Source of the DNA: UASB124 sp964446935
GTDB lineage: Bacteria > Babelota > Babeliae > Babelales > RVW-14
Length of the DNA: 51,347 nucleotides
Reading direction: 5' to 3'
NCBI GenBank assembly: GCA_964446935.1
Contig: CAYUQI010000008.1
Coordinates: 1-51,347 of the forward strand
The stretch's first letter is position 1. Each line of letters begins with the position of its first letter. The position numbers and the translations under genes were made by a program. The notes below the pieces were generated by a model. The model had not been told where the DNA came from. It did no database searches and saw only the letters and a program-made list of their open reading frames with translations. Shown here piece by piece: positions 33,656 to 43,598 of this stretch.

Positions 33656-35848
33656 TTAATCCCCAATATATTCAAAACCACCACCAGCACGTGCCAATTT
33701 GTCAGCAATAAGCGATAATTCTGTTGCCGTCAAAATTTGTTTTATAGGGATAGGTAGTGGGTACCCTGGTTGTGATACTGTCTTGATAAACTCTTTATAC
33801 AGCTGTTCATGCCCTTTGTCTTGACGTTTGACGTGTTGATTAAATGATCGGGCAAGGCCATATCCCTTAAGATCAATAAAATCGCTCATAATAATTGTTT
33901 TACCGTCAAAGAAAATTTCCATGTGCTCTTTGCCTGCGGCTGAGTTACCAGTTGCGGTGTAAATGAGGGTACAACATGATCCATCGCTCATGGTGACGAT
34001 AGCTGAAATGTTATCGGTAAGTGGCATGTCTTGCGTATTTGGATTAACTGGACTGACAGCAATGGACGTTGGCTTGGCATTGGTAAGGGAACAGAAAAGA
34101 TCGAATACGTGGCATACTTCACCGACAATACGTCCACGGTTTTCATCTGATTGGATCCAGTGGTTTTGTGGTAAATATCCAACATTCATACGATACGTAA
34201 TCATCAGTGGATTGGTACGGTGGTCAACGACCGATTTGATGCTTTTGATGAATGGTGCGTATGATCGGTTGAAGTCAACGCAAAACAGTGCGTTTTTATT
34301 TGATTCGAGAAATGATGTAAGTTTTTTGTATTGCTCAAATGATATTGCAGCAGGTTTTTCGACAAATACCGCCTTGCCTGCTGATAAGCAATCCATCGCT
34401 TGTTCGGCATGAAAGGCATGAGGGGTTGCGATGATGGCAACGTTGATATCGTCGTCACCCAAGATTTTGTGATAATCATTACTAATACGTTGCGCTTTGT
34501 ACATACGTGCAAGAGTTAATGCATTAGATGTGTCCGTATCGATAATTGAGTGAATATGGACCCCTTTGATTGAAAAAAACGATGGAATGATTTTAATCTT
34601 TGCAAAGCCACCAGCCCCTACAATTGCTGTATTGATAGTTCCTCGTGGGTAGGTGTATGGTTTGAATATTCCATCATAATAATGCTTTGAAAGTGATGGA
34701 TGTGTATAAGGGTTCCATGCTGTTTGTTGTTGTGATTCATTATACGATATGATAACGCCTAAAGCTTTTTCTTTTTGGAATGTTTGGTACGCCTGTGCTG
34801 CTTTTTGAATTGAAAATTCATGCGAAATAAGTGGTGCAATAGTAATCGCTTGTTTCTCAAGAAGCTCGATAAAATATGCCATGTTACGATTTTCGGTCCA
34901 GCGAACATAGGCATAAGGGTAATCAAGATTTTGTTCCTCATAACGTTGATCATAACGGCCTGGACCGTATGAGCAAGAAATGAGCAAGTCGATTTCTTTT
35001 GAATAGAAAGGATCACGGTCAAAGTCAATTTTAATATCACCGACCAAAACCACGCGACCTTTACGACGAGTAATGGTCATTGCTTGTTGCAACAGTTCGC
35101 CTGTTTGTGCTGATGCAGCAAGAATGGTGGTGTCTACACCATAATGGTTCGTTGCATATTCAAGTTCTTTAACAATATCGGTTGATAAAGGATTAAGACA
35201 AGTATCAGTGCCAAGTTTGCTGGCAAGATCAAGCCGCTGTTGCTGAATATCAATGCCTATGACACGACAGCCTGCATGTTTAGCGAGCTGTGCAATGAGT
35301 TGGCCAATAAGTCCCATTCCCACGATACATACTGTTTCACCAAGCTGAAGTTTCGCGCGTCTGATTGCTTGCAAAGCGATAGAGCCAATAGCAGTCAAGC
35401 TGGCATATTTTAGAAGCTCTGGATTTTTAACCTTTGTTGCAAGGTTTTGTGGCACGCTGACAATATCGGCGTGATTGGCATAGAGAGATCCTGCACATGC
35501 AACATAATCCCCAACACAAAATTTAGTTACTTTAGAACCAACCCACACAATTTGGCCGGCACATGAATAACCAAGCGGCATCAATTTGCCCATTTTCTCT
35601 TTGGCCAACGCTATGGTGCTTGCAAACCCATGCTCTTTGAGCGCGCCAAATACCTTGAAGGTGTGGGCAGATGCACTATGTACGTAACGCTCTATGAGCG
35701 ATTTACCTGATGCATCAATTGTTGCTTTCTCGGTACCAGAGCTGATAAATGAATATGAAATTTGAACGAGAATATGATGATCATTGACCAAAGGAGGGTC
35801 AACTTCTTCGATGCGTATTTTGCCTTTTTGTAAGAAAACCTGTCGCAT
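33656..35848 (-). CDS. Bi-domain dehydrogenase: MDR alcohol-dehydrogenase-like plus Gfo/Idh/MocA
   Basis: 730 aa from the ATG at 35848, with AAAGAGAA upstream. Residues 1-345 are a medium-chain dehydrogenase (GYSCAGQIVWVG, nucleotide-binding VGMGLIGQLIAQLAK). Residues about 375-720 are a Gfo/Idh/MocA oxidoreductase (AIVGAGGFAKIKIIPSF, then the lysine motif VEKPAA). This fused arrangement is known from surface-polysaccharide clusters, where it is thought to oxidise or reduce a nucleotide sugar or its lipid-linked form. It is the third gene after wecB and wecC, so a role after UDP-ManNAcA is likely. The gap to wecC is 10 bases. Confidence 0.88.
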   Translation of the reverse strand: MRQVFLQKGKIRIEEVDPPLVNDHHILVQISYSFISSGTEKATIDASGKSLIERYVHSASAHTFKVFGALKEHGFASTIALAKEKMGKLMPLGYSCAGQIVWVGSKVTKFCVGDYVACAGSLYANHADIVSVPQNLATKVKNPELLKYASLTAIGSIALQAIRRAKLQLGETVCIVGMGLIGQLIAQLAKHAGCRVIGIDIQQQRLDLASKLGTDTCLNPLSTDIVKELEYATNHYGVDTTILAASAQTGELLQQAMTITRRKGRVVLVGDIKIDFDRDPFYSKEIDLLISCSYGPGRYDQRYEEQNLDYPYAYVRWTENRNMAYFIELLEKQAITIAPLISHEFSIQKAAQAYQTFQKEKALGVIISYNESQQQTAWNPYTHPSLSKHYYDGIFKPYTYPRGTINTAIVGAGGFAKIKIIPSFFSIKGVHIHSIIDTDTSNALTLARMYKAQRISNDYHKILGDDDINVAIIATPHAFHAEQAMDCLSAGKAVFVEKPAAISFEQYKKLTSFLESNKNALFCVDFNRSYAPFIKSIKSVVDHRTNPLMITYRMNVGYLPQNHWIQSDENRGRIVGEVCHVFDLFCSLTNAKPTSIAVSPVNPNTQDMPLTDNISAIVTMSDGSCCTLIYTATGNSAAGKEHMEIFFDGKTIIMSDFIDLKGYGLARSFNQHVKRQDKGHEQLYKEFIKTVSQPGYPLPIPIKQILTATELSLIADKLARAGGGFEYIGD

Positions 35849-35858
35849 AGTATTCTCT

Positions 35859-37157
35859 TTATTCCCAGAGGTTTGCATGAGTTTTCAATGCTCCTTCTAA
35901 TGCAGCTTGTGAGTGTTTAATATGAATATCATGGAGTAGCCCGCACGTATCAATGAGAATTTTATTATCAAAGGTATCGTCGCGCATTAAAATAAATTCT
36001 TTGTGTTTAACCAGAACAAGTATAATGTCGGCCCATTCGATTCCTTGCCATACATCGCTGATTAAATCAAGCCCCTGTTGAAGGATGATTTCCTTATTAA
36101 CATTATGATCGTATGTTTTAAGTTCTAAGAGATTTGACTTAGTATTGAGTGCTGTTGCAATTGCCAAGGCTGGAGATTCACGGATGTCATCAACATCTGG
36201 TTTGAACGATAAACCAAGAGCAAGAACCTTAGGTTTGGCGATACCGATATTCCTCAGATCTTCAACCTTGCGTACAACGCGCTCAATCACGCGGAGTGGC
36301 TTTGTATCATTGATCTTGCGTGCAGCACGTAGCAGATCAGAATCGTTAGGGAATGTTTCTATCAAAAACCATGGATCAACAGCAATGCAATGTCCGCCAA
36401 CACCGCACATCGGTGTTAATATTTTGACGCGCGGATGTTTATTTGCCAACTCGATAACCTGGTAAGGATCAAGTCCAACGTTGTAACACATCGCTGCAAC
36501 TTGGTTGGCAAAAGCAATTTGCACATCTCTGTTGGTGTTTTCTATAAGCTTTACCATTTCTGCTGTTTTATCGTCGGTGATATAAATGAATCCCTTGACG
36601 AATTTTGAATAAAATTGATGAGCAAGGTCACTTGACCGTTGACATATGCCACCAATGATACGATCATTTTCAACGAGCTCTTTAAATATTTTGCCGGGAA
36701 GAACACGTTCTGGGCAATACGCAACAAAGAAATCTATCCCTAACTTGAGTCCAGAATTATCTTCCAGGAAAACAGCAAGTTTTTCAGTTGTCCCCAGCGG
36801 GACAGTCGATTCGAGAATGACAATGTTGCCCGGCATGAGACGTTTGGCAATGGTTTCAGCGGCATTAAATACATGCCGTACATCGGCTGTTTTATTTTCC
36901 TTGAATGGAGTTGGAACAGCAATAATAAAATAGTCGGCATATTGGAGTTCGGTAAACGCCTTAAGGCTTCCGTTTTTAAGAGTTTTCCACAATCGATCAG
37001 AAAGTTCTGGTTCAAAAATAACAGGATCTCCATTGTTGACACGTTTAACTTTTTCGTGATCAATATCAAACCCGAAAACATTGTATCCGCTCTGCGCGGC
37101 TTGAATAGCGGTTGGAAGCCCTATATATCCTAATCCAAGAATTGATACACGTTTCAT
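35859..37157 (-). CDS. wecC: UDP-N-acetyl-D-mannosaminuronate dehydrogenase
   Basis: 432 aa. N-terminal Rossmann motif GLGYIGLPTA at residues 8-17. YCPERVLPG, the Lys/Asn pair in KLIENTNRDVQIAFANQ, and catalytic Cys in GVGGHCIAVDPWFL follow. The last block is the form typical of WecC rather than UDP-glucose dehydrogenase. It oxidises UDP-ManNAc to UDP-ManNAcA with two NAD+. The ATG overlaps the wecB stop (ATGA-type), so the two genes are translationally coupled. Confidence 0.92.
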   Translation of the reverse strand: MKRVSILGLGYIGLPTAIQAAQSGYNVFGFDIDHEKVKRVNNGDPVIFEPELSDRLWKTLKNGSLKAFTELQYADYFIIAVPTPFKENKTADVRHVFNAAETIAKRLMPGNIVILESTVPLGTTEKLAVFLEDNSGLKLGIDFFVAYCPERVLPGKIFKELVENDRIIGGICQRSSDLAHQFYSKFVKGFIYITDDKTAEMVKLIENTNRDVQIAFANQVAAMCYNVGLDPYQVIELANKHPRVKILTPMCGVGGHCIAVDPWFLIETFPNDSDLLRAARKINDTKPLRVIERVVRKVEDLRNIGIAKPKVLALGLSFKPDVDDIRESPALAIATALNTKSNLLELKTYDHNVNKEIILQQGLDLISDVWQGIEWADIILVLVKHKEFILMRDDTFDNKILIDTCGLLHDIHIKHSQAALEGALKTHANLWE

Positions 37158-38386
37158 GAACCAGCTCCTTCTTTCATATCGCCCATGTGTAGTGGTTGTA
37201 TATCATTATAATTTTTAAACAGAGGAATTGATGCAGATATGGACTGCTCTACGGTTGCTATGATCTGATGTAGATCTATAATTTTCTGTACAATACGCTG
37301 TGCGGCTGTGCCATCGCCATAGATAAATTGTTGGTTGGTTGTATCTGGATGAGTGAGCCACTCCTGTATTGTTGCAATAATTGTATTTGTATCTGTTCCA
37401 ACAAGCTTGCTTGCACCTGTCCATAATGCTTCGACACGTTCAGTGTGCTCACGTAAAACAAGTACCTTCTTACCCAGGCTCAGTGCTTCTTCCTGAAGCC
37501 CACCAGAATCAGTGACAACAAACTGGCATGACTGTAAGAGATAAATCAGATCTCCATAACCGAGAGGAGGGCAGCAATGAACATTCGCCATGGTGCTGAT
37601 GGATGATTGGGCAACGAGAGCTTGGACCTTTGGGTTAGGGTGCACCGGAAAGCAGATAAAAAGATCCTGGAACCTTTGTGCACATTCGGAAATGGCATTG
37701 AGTATGTGTGCAATGCCGGTTTCGAACGATTCCCTGCGATGGGTAGTGAATAAAATTAATTTTTTATGTGATTTTTTAGCTATATCAACAAGTGTGACAA
37801 TGCCTTGATCAACGACAATTTGCTGATCTTTCAATAACTGTTGAATTGACGAAAGTGCATCAACTACGGTGTTGCCGACGCAAAAAACTGAGTTTGCAGG
37901 GACGCCTTCATTCAGAAGATTTAAAACATTAAGCGGTGTTGGTGCAAAGTGAAGCGTGCTTAAACGGGTAATAAATATTCTATTCATTTCTTCGGGGAAT
38001 GGTGAACGTATATTGCCAGTGCGCAGGCCGGCTTCAACATGTGCAACAGGAATATTAAGATAATAGGCGGCGAGTGCAGCTCCAAAGGAGCTTGTGGTGT
38101 CTCCTTGGACAATAACTAATTGAGGTTTTGCTGAAAGAAATAAATCGAAGCATTTTTGAACAACAGTTGCTGTTAGATATCCAAGATGTTGATTCTCTTT
38201 CATGATGTTGAGTTCAATATCAGGTGTGATTTTGAAGAGGGTGAAGACTTGATCAAGAAGCTCTCGATGTTGGTTCGTAGCGCAGAGAAGCGTAGATACC
38301 CGGCGTCTTAAAAGTTCTTGATAGACCGGGATAAGTTTAATCGCATCAGGCCTCGTGCCTACAACAATGATAACTGGTTTTTCCAT
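37154..38386 (-). CDS. wecB: UDP-N-acetylglucosamine 2-epimerase (non-hydrolysing)
   Basis: 410 aa. The ATG at 38386 is taken over the adjacent GTG at 38389, with GAGAGAG upstream. Family blocks: VGTRPDAIKLIPV, VIVQGDTTSSFGAALAAYY, HVEAGLRTG, PFPEEMNR, TTHRRESFE, and VTDSGGLQEEA near the C-terminus. It interconverts UDP-GlcNAc and UDP-ManNAc. It is the first gene of the wecB-wecC-bi-domain dehydrogenase operon that supplies UDP-ManNAcA for an envelope glycan. Confidence 0.93.
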   Translation of the reverse strand: MEKPVIIVVGTRPDAIKLIPVYQELLRRRVSTLLCATNQHRELLDQVFTLFKITPDIELNIMKENQHLGYLTATVVQKCFDLFLSAKPQLVIVQGDTTSSFGAALAAYYLNIPVAHVEAGLRTGNIRSPFPEEMNRIFITRLSTLHFAPTPLNVLNLLNEGVPANSVFCVGNTVVDALSSIQQLLKDQQIVVDQGIVTLVDIAKKSHKKLILFTTHRRESFETGIAHILNAISECAQRFQDLFICFPVHPNPKVQALVAQSSISTMANVHCCPPLGYGDLIYLLQSCQFVVTDSGGLQEEALSLGKKVLVLREHTERVEALWTGASKLVGTDTNTIIATIQEWLTHPDTTNQQFIYGDGTAAQRIVQKIIDLHQIIATVEQSISASIPLFKNYNDIQPLHMGDMKEGAGS

Positions 38387-38531
38387 CACTCTCTCTTGAG
38401 CTAAGCAGTAGTGTTATTATTACTTACCTCACCAATGAAAGATATCAGAGTGAGAGGGGAATGCAAATGTTGTTTAAAGTTTAGGAAACAGATCAAATAA
38501 AATACGTACGCGTGTTATTACTGATGAGCCG

Positions 38532-39056
38532 TTATTTTTTGAATAGATTCTTATATTTTGTTAATGCGGTTTTATAAGAATCGTTTGGATGTTTTTTTAT
38601 GTATTCTTGGCACCACGTTAGTTCACGGACCCTGCACTCAAGTTCATAATACTCTTCGAGCCATTGCGCTCCTTGATGTTCCTGTACGTCTATAATGTTT
38701 TTTTCACCTTTTAATGCGAAAAGGGTATCCCTTACTGATTTCATCTCATCAATAATAAACTGCATATACCCGTTATTTGTTATCAGTTTATCGGGTTCGT
38801 ATTCAACGTTTGTGAGTTTCTCCTTGAGGAGACAAATGTTGTCTGTGGGTTTTGTATGCCGCTCAAAAAGTTCTTGAAGTGAACAATCATTGTCTGATGT
38901 TTTGTCTGAATTAGTATCTGTATCATTAATTTTTATGCCTAAAGATTCGAAACTTACGTACGTTGGAGAGCCATCTTTTGATTGTTTGTCCATGGCTAAA
39001 GTAGGTGTGGCATATAATGAACTTAACGCTATTGTCATGAAAAACATTTTTTTCAT
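38532..39056 (-). CDS. Small secreted protein of unknown function
   Basis: 174 aa, ATG with AAGGAG upstream. Signal peptide residues 1-21 end TLA. The mature part is acidic (DTDTNSDKTSDNDC), then helical, with aromatic and Cys residues near the end (YYELECRVRELTWCQEY). No known domain. It is 15 bases downstream of the next gene on the same strand, so the two are likely co-transcribed. Confidence 0.68.
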   Translation of the reverse strand: MKKMFFMTIALSSLYATPTLAMDKQSKDGSPTYVSFESLGIKINDTDTNSDKTSDNDCSLQELFERHTKPTDNICLLKEKLTNVEYEPDKLITNNGYMQFIIDEMKSVRDTLFALKGEKNIIDVQEHQGAQWLEEYYELECRVRELTWCQEYIKKHPNDSYKTALTKYKNLFKK

Positions 39057-39071
39057 GATTTCTCCTTAATT

Positions 39072-39893
39072 TTATCCAACATTAAGAATCGTTGGGCGGA
39101 ATGGATTTTGATTTAAAAGAGTTTGTTGGTGGTGATATTTTTTATCATTTTCACTGCTTTGATGCCAACGATCATTATTACGTTCCCAAGAATCATGAGC
39201 AAGGGTACTATGGTGTAAACTTGCCTCATGTTGCCGTTGACGTTCTGCTTCCATGTGTTTTTCGTACAGTTTTACTTGGCTGTCATATTTTTTATTCTTA
39301 GTTATTGTAACAAGGTATTGTTCAATTGTTGCTGCATAAGCAGCGATTTTGTCATTGAGTTGTGTGCATTGATTACAGAGTGCGGCATATGTCGCTACCT
39401 CTTGTGCTTCATTATACGCTTTGGTAAGAAGTTCTTGTGCAATAGAGAGCGATGTACTCATTGACATCAGATGTTCTCTTGCGTGTACTAACGGCCAACT
39501 GCTTCCAAATCGTGCGGTGACGTGAGCTTCGAGTTCTTGAGTATCCATACCTAGTGACGCTAATCTGTCAGCCCCAATGTGTTGGATGATGAGCTGTGCA
39601 GCGGCGACACGGCCGGGAGGAGTTAATGAATGAAGCCATTGGTATACAAAATACCAGGTTAATCCGCCAACAGCTGCTCCTGTAAGTGCTGAAACGCCAA
39701 GGCGAACCATTTGATTACTCGTTCGATCAAATCCCTTGAGGTATATTGCAGCCCCTGTGATAGCACCAACGGCAATGCCGCTAACAGCAGAGCCGACGTG
39801 AGCCGTTGTTTCGCTGATAGGTTTTATAGGAATTGATAAGCAAAAAGTTAGAAGACTAGCGCAAAGTGTTTTTTTTACACGACTACCTGCCAT
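39072..39893 (-). CDS. Secreted protein with glycine-zipper-like membrane region and coiled coil
   Basis: 273 aa, ATG with AAGGAG upstream. A signal peptide lies at residues 8-24. Two small-residue-rich hydrophobic stretches follow (VGSAVSGIAVGAITGAAIYL and VSALTGAAVGGLTWYFVY), which resemble glycine-zipper segments. A long helical region with CNQC then ends in a His/Gln/Glu-rich charged tail. No family beyond these features can be given. Confidence 0.68.
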   Translation of the reverse strand: MAGSRVKKTLCASLLTFCLSIPIKPISETTAHVGSAVSGIAVGAITGAAIYLKGFDRTSNQMVRLGVSALTGAAVGGLTWYFVYQWLHSLTPPGRVAAAQLIIQHIGADRLASLGMDTQELEAHVTARFGSSWPLVHAREHLMSMSTSLSIAQELLTKAYNEAQEVATYAALCNQCTQLNDKIAAYAATIEQYLVTITKNKKYDSQVKLYEKHMEAERQRQHEASLHHSTLAHDSWERNNDRWHQSSENDKKYHHQQTLLNQNPFRPTILNVG

Positions 39894-39972
39894 AAAAATC
39901 TCCTTATTAAAAAACCAATGATATTTTTGGCAGGTTTAAATCTAAAGAAGGCTAATGATTTGTCAAGGTAGT

Positions 39973-39993
39973 TAGGCCCTGAAGATCAGGGCC
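39973..39993 (-). terminator. Possible terminator hairpin after surA
   Basis: AGGCCCTGA and TCAGGGCCT pair around a three-base loop, 30 bases past the surA stop. No T-run follows on the minus strand, so it is a stem but a weak terminator candidate. Confidence 0.4.
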
Positions 39994-40023
39994 TGAATGA
40001 TCTATAATGAATCTCAAAAATAA

Positions 40024-41004
40024 TTAATCAAAGTACGTGAGAGCTGCTTTTTCTTTGAGCTCTTTTTCAAAGACAGCAAGACATTCATCTTTGCGTTCTT
40101 GTTGCAGCTGGAATTCAATTTTTCTGTAACGTTCATCAAGCGTTTTAAGTCGGCGTTCTTGTTTATCTAACACTTTCACAATTTGGCTTGTTGTGTCATC
40201 TGTTTTGATTGGTTCAGATGTTTCGCCTTTTTGCATAGAAAGAACAACCGTGAATTTTTTTCCTATATCATCCTTGGTAACCCATCCAAGGTCTTCCCAG
40301 GTCAGTTTACCTTTTTTAAGAAGAGTATCTTTTTTTGATAATTGGTCAGTAGGAATTGAACACACCTGAAGATGATATTTTTCTTTTGTGTACTTTGGGT
40401 TGTTGTTGTAATAGTTTTCAACTTCTTGTGTGGTAACTACAATTTTTTCACTAATTTCTGCACGTCTGACGTTTTCAACAGCAATCATTTTGCCCAGCTG
40501 AAGCTTGTACGATTTCAATGTGAACCCATTACGTTTGAGTTCGTCTTCAAATTGTCGGTCAGACATATTGACGAAATTATTTTGCATTTTGAATGCAACC
40601 AAGTGCCGCTCAATTTCTGTTGTGCTAGGAAGCATGTGCATTTCGGCAGCTCGTTGATACAAAATTTCATAAACTATTGCCTCATCCAAGGAAAAAGGTT
40701 TTCCCTCTCTGGTTATTTGAGGCTGTTCAAGGTCTGATTGCAAAATATTAACGCCATTAACGCGAACGACAATTTTATCAATGGTCATACGTCCAAAAGC
40801 TTCAGTCAATTCTTGCGTTTCATCGGTTTGTTTTGTTGTTTTTGTATCTGAGGATTCCTGTGCTTGTTGTTTTTCGACTGTCTGCTTATCGGCAATCGAT
40901 GGAGTGTCCGCTTGCTGTATATCTTCATTGGTTGCTTGGACATTAGTTGCCTGAGCGATCATTGGAAGTGTTAGAGTTACCAGTACGAAAACTATCTTTT
41001 TCAT
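40024..41004 (-). CDS. surA: SurA-like periplasmic chaperone
   Basis: 326 aa, ATG with AAAGGGAA upstream. Signal peptide residues 1-19. A Gln/Thr-rich segment is followed by the SurA N-terminal domain: IDKIVVRVNGVNILQSDL, then helices up to about residue 200. A single parvulin-like region follows (YHLQVCSIPTDQL ... GDLGWV-type EDLGWVTKDDIGKKF ... GETSEPIKTD), then a C-terminal helix. It assists outer-membrane protein folding. It has one prolyl-isomerase-like domain, fewer than E. coli SurA. The PpiC lipoprotein gene lies just upstream. Confidence 0.8.
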   Translation of the reverse strand: MKKIVFVLVTLTLPMIAQATNVQATNEDIQQADTPSIADKQTVEKQQAQESSDTKTTKQTDETQELTEAFGRMTIDKIVVRVNGVNILQSDLEQPQITREGKPFSLDEAIVYEILYQRAAEMHMLPSTTEIERHLVAFKMQNNFVNMSDRQFEDELKRNGFTLKSYKLQLGKMIAVENVRRAEISEKIVVTTQEVENYYNNNPKYTKEKYHLQVCSIPTDQLSKKDTLLKKGKLTWEDLGWVTKDDIGKKFTVVLSMQKGETSEPIKTDDTTSQIVKVLDKQERRLKTLDERYRKIEFQLQQERKDECLAVFEKELKEKAALTYFD

Positions 41005-41018
41005 GCATTCCCTTTAGT

Positions 41019-41053
41019 AAAAAAAGGGACGAGGAAATCTCGCCCCTTTTTTG
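41019..41053 (-). terminator. Intrinsic terminator between the PpiC lipoprotein gene and surA
   Basis: AAAAAAGGG and CCCTTTTTT with CGAG/CTCG close a short loop. On the minus strand it ends in a T-run after the PpiC gene. Confidence 0.8.
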
Positions 41054-41071
41054 GAATTTATTTATTAAGCA

Positions 41072-42070
41072 CTAGGCGGCAGTTGCAGCTTTTGGTTCTG
41101 CTTGTTCAGCAGAAGCTTCTTTGCCGTCTTCTTTTGCTGCGTCTTTGAAGTAGTCTTCATTGGTGACAACTTTAAATTCTTGTTTTAATTTTTTGACGTT
41201 TTCATCAATGACATCTTTGAACTTGTTGCTCTTGAGCATTGCTTCAATATGGGATTTGACGTCGCTGAGTTCAAACAAAACGGTGTCTTTCTTATCCCAT
41301 GCTTTAACAACCCAGAATTCTTTACCAACTTTAATCTTTTCAAGTCCTGGAAGTTTGGTCATAGAAAGAACAGATTCTTTGATTGGACCAGGAACAACTT
41401 CGAATTGGAAACCACGAGGTTGTTCTTTGCCAACGCGACCAAAGTCACGGAATTTGGCACTCTTTTCATCTTTTGCCATCTTTTCAAAGTTGTCAGGGTT
41501 GATCTTTGCTTTATTCATGAAGGCAGTTGCAAGGGCATCGGTTTCAAAGCGAGCACCCATGGCAAGCACGCCACCAGCAACTTTGACAAAGCGATCTTTG
41601 TTTTCGTTGTAATGTTTGGTGATATCAGCTTCAGAAACTTCGATACCATCGAACAGTTTCTTCTCATAGAACTGAACCATCAAATGACGTTTGACGAGTT
41701 TTTTGGTTTCGTTGTATGCCTTGATAAATTCAGCATCTTTTTCGACGTTATTTTTAATAGCTTGTTTTTCGATTAATGATTGTGTAACAAGTTGCTCAAA
41801 GAATTTATGTTGAATATCTTTAGGCAATGATTCAGCAGTAGCACCTCTGAAATAAGGGTTTGATTGAATCATTTGATTGAGATTGTTAACAAAATCGCCT
41901 TCAGTTATTGTAATATCGCCATTAATGGTACATAGGGCGGCGCCAGCAACTTTTGAATCTGCTTTTGGTTCAACAACTTCTTTTTTTCTAAAAAAATCGC
42001 AACCAGAAAAGGTTAAAACGACAAGAAGGGCGGCACATCCCTTAATATAGCCTTGTGTTAGATATTTCAT
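41072..42070 (-). CDS. Peptidyl-prolyl isomerase-like lipoprotein (SurA/PrsA/PpiC type)
   Basis: 332 aa, ATG with GAGGA upstream. Lipoprotein signal with lipobox FSGC (Cys24). Residues 44-160 match the SurA/PrsA N-terminal helical domain (ITEGDFVNNLNQM, LVTQSLIEKQAI). A PpiC-type parvulin region follows (MGARFETDALATAFMNKAKIN ... FRDFGRVGKEQPRGFQFEVVPGPIKESVLSM ... VGKEFWVVKAW). Ala/Glu/Lys-rich tail. It is membrane-anchored and probably a folding factor for envelope proteins together with SurA. Confidence 0.85.
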   Translation of the reverse strand: MKYLTQGYIKGCAALLVVLTFSGCDFFRKKEVVEPKADSKVAGAALCTINGDITITEGDFVNNLNQMIQSNPYFRGATAESLPKDIQHKFFEQLVTQSLIEKQAIKNNVEKDAEFIKAYNETKKLVKRHLMVQFYEKKLFDGIEVSEADITKHYNENKDRFVKVAGGVLAMGARFETDALATAFMNKAKINPDNFEKMAKDEKSAKFRDFGRVGKEQPRGFQFEVVPGPIKESVLSMTKLPGLEKIKVGKEFWVVKAWDKKDTVLFELSDVKSHIEAMLKSNKFKDVIDENVKKLKQEFKVVTNEDYFKDAAKEDGKEASAEQAEPKAATAA

Positions 42071-42299
42071 AGGTCAAAAATCCTCTACAGTAATGAGTTA
42101 AACTGCTATTTCCCTTTTTCGGTGTTTCTATTAGCAATTATTTCAAATGACTTACACCTGTTGTATTAAATGTACCGTCCATGCTACCATAGCTGGGTAA
42201 TTTTTCAAGAATCTTAAAATTCTGTATACTTCCTCATTATCATACAAGGTTAGTGCACAAATTTTTGTGGTCTTTATATTTTTTTTGAAAGGATTGCAC

Positions 42300-43598
42300 G
42301 TGGCAGGAGAAGGAAAAATTTCTTTTTGGGCAGCGGTTTTGATCAGTATCAATATTATTGTTGGTGCTGGTATATTCACGGCCCCTCAGCTTATGACCAG
42401 ATATGCAGGAAGCATGAGCTTCCTCACCTGGCCGCTTCTTGGCCTTCTTATGTTCCCGGTCATTTGGGGCATTGCCCAGGCTAGCCGTCTTTTCCCCGGT
42501 GAAGGAGGCTTTTATAATTATTCCTCCAAGGGGATTCACCCAACAGTTGGATTAATTGCTCAATGGTGCTATTTAATTGGTTATATGGGTACAGCGGCAA
42601 CGATTATTACCTTCTTGCGTATAGCATTGGTCGACAGAATCGGATGGTTTTTTGTGGCCGATTTTCCATTGCTGACTAATTTAGTAATTATATTGTTTTT
42701 TACACTTTTAAATCTTTTATCCATCAATGTGATCAGCAAAATTCAAAGTATGGTTACCTTGATCAAACTACTTCCACTCTTTTTTGTCATCGCCATTTGT
42801 GCATGGTATTGGAACCCATCGATTCAATACAATATTGCTGATTTAGCTGGACTTGGTTTTACTATACCAGCAGCAATCTTTGCGTATTGGGGATTTGAAA
42901 CTTGTTGCAGTTTAGGACATATGATAGAAGGTGGGACTAAGCAGGTTGGCAAGGTAATTTTGACAGCCTTCTTTATTGCTGCCGGTATTTATATGCTTTT
43001 CCACTTTGGGCTCATTCAGATTATGGGCGTTGAAGCTCTTGCTGCTTATGGTGTTTTGGCATTTCCTCTTTATATGGGGCTATCACCTCAGATGGCATCC
43101 TTTGTATCAATTGTCATTGTCGGCTCAATCCTTCTGAGCTTTTGCAACACTATTTTCGGTGTATCCTTGACCAATATTACCAATATTTTTGTTTTTGCTC
43201 GTCAGAAACTCGTTGCTGGTGATCGTTTACTGGTTAAAACCAACAGATGGCAACGCCCAACGTTTGTTGCGTTTGTTCACGCGGCGGCGTTATGGATATT
43301 CCTCTGGTTGGTTACCAATTCAGCAATCTTGACATCATTAACAGGTATGGGCGTGACATTGGCTTTTGTCTTTACTCTTGTTGCAGTATTCCTTGCGTAT
43401 CGTCGTAAAAAAGATCGTATGAAGGCATGTTTTGCTTTCTTGGGATTACTATCTTGTGCCATATTGCTTTATTTCTGCTGGATGGGTGCTGGTCAAGATA
43501 CTATGGCGCGCGCGCTTAATTTATCGGTACTTGTTGCTGGCGTATTCATTGGCTATCTCTTGTATATAATCAGACGGGTACGAAGTGGAGCCCGTTAA
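42300..43598 (+). CDS. APC-family amino-acid permease
   Basis: 432 aa from the GTG at 42300, which has AAAGGA upstream, better than the GTG at 42267. About 12 TM segments. The first has the broken-helix motif NIIVGAGIFTAPQ typical of amino acid/polyamine antiporters. GEGGFYNYSSKGIHP is the usual segment after TM2. Several members in intracellular bacteria import or exchange amino acids with the host. The substrate is unknown. The next gene is a paralogue that overlaps it by 14 bases. Confidence 0.88.
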   Translation: MAGEGKISFWAAVLISINIIVGAGIFTAPQLMTRYAGSMSFLTWPLLGLLMFPVIWGIAQASRLFPGEGGFYNYSSKGIHPTVGLIAQWCYLIGYMGTAATIITFLRIALVDRIGWFFVADFPLLTNLVIILFFTLLNLLSINVISKIQSMVTLIKLLPLFFVIAICAWYWNPSIQYNIADLAGLGFTIPAAIFAYWGFETCCSLGHMIEGGTKQVGKVILTAFFIAAGIYMLFHFGLIQIMGVEALAAYGVLAFPLYMGLSPQMASFVSIVIVGSILLSFCNTIFGVSLTNITNIFVFARQKLVAGDRLLVKTNRWQRPTFVAFVHAAALWIFLWLVTNSAILTSLTGMGVTLAFVFTLVAVFLAYRRKKDRMKACFAFLGLLSCAILLYFCWMGAGQDTMARALNLSVLVAGVFIGYLLYIIRRVRSGAR

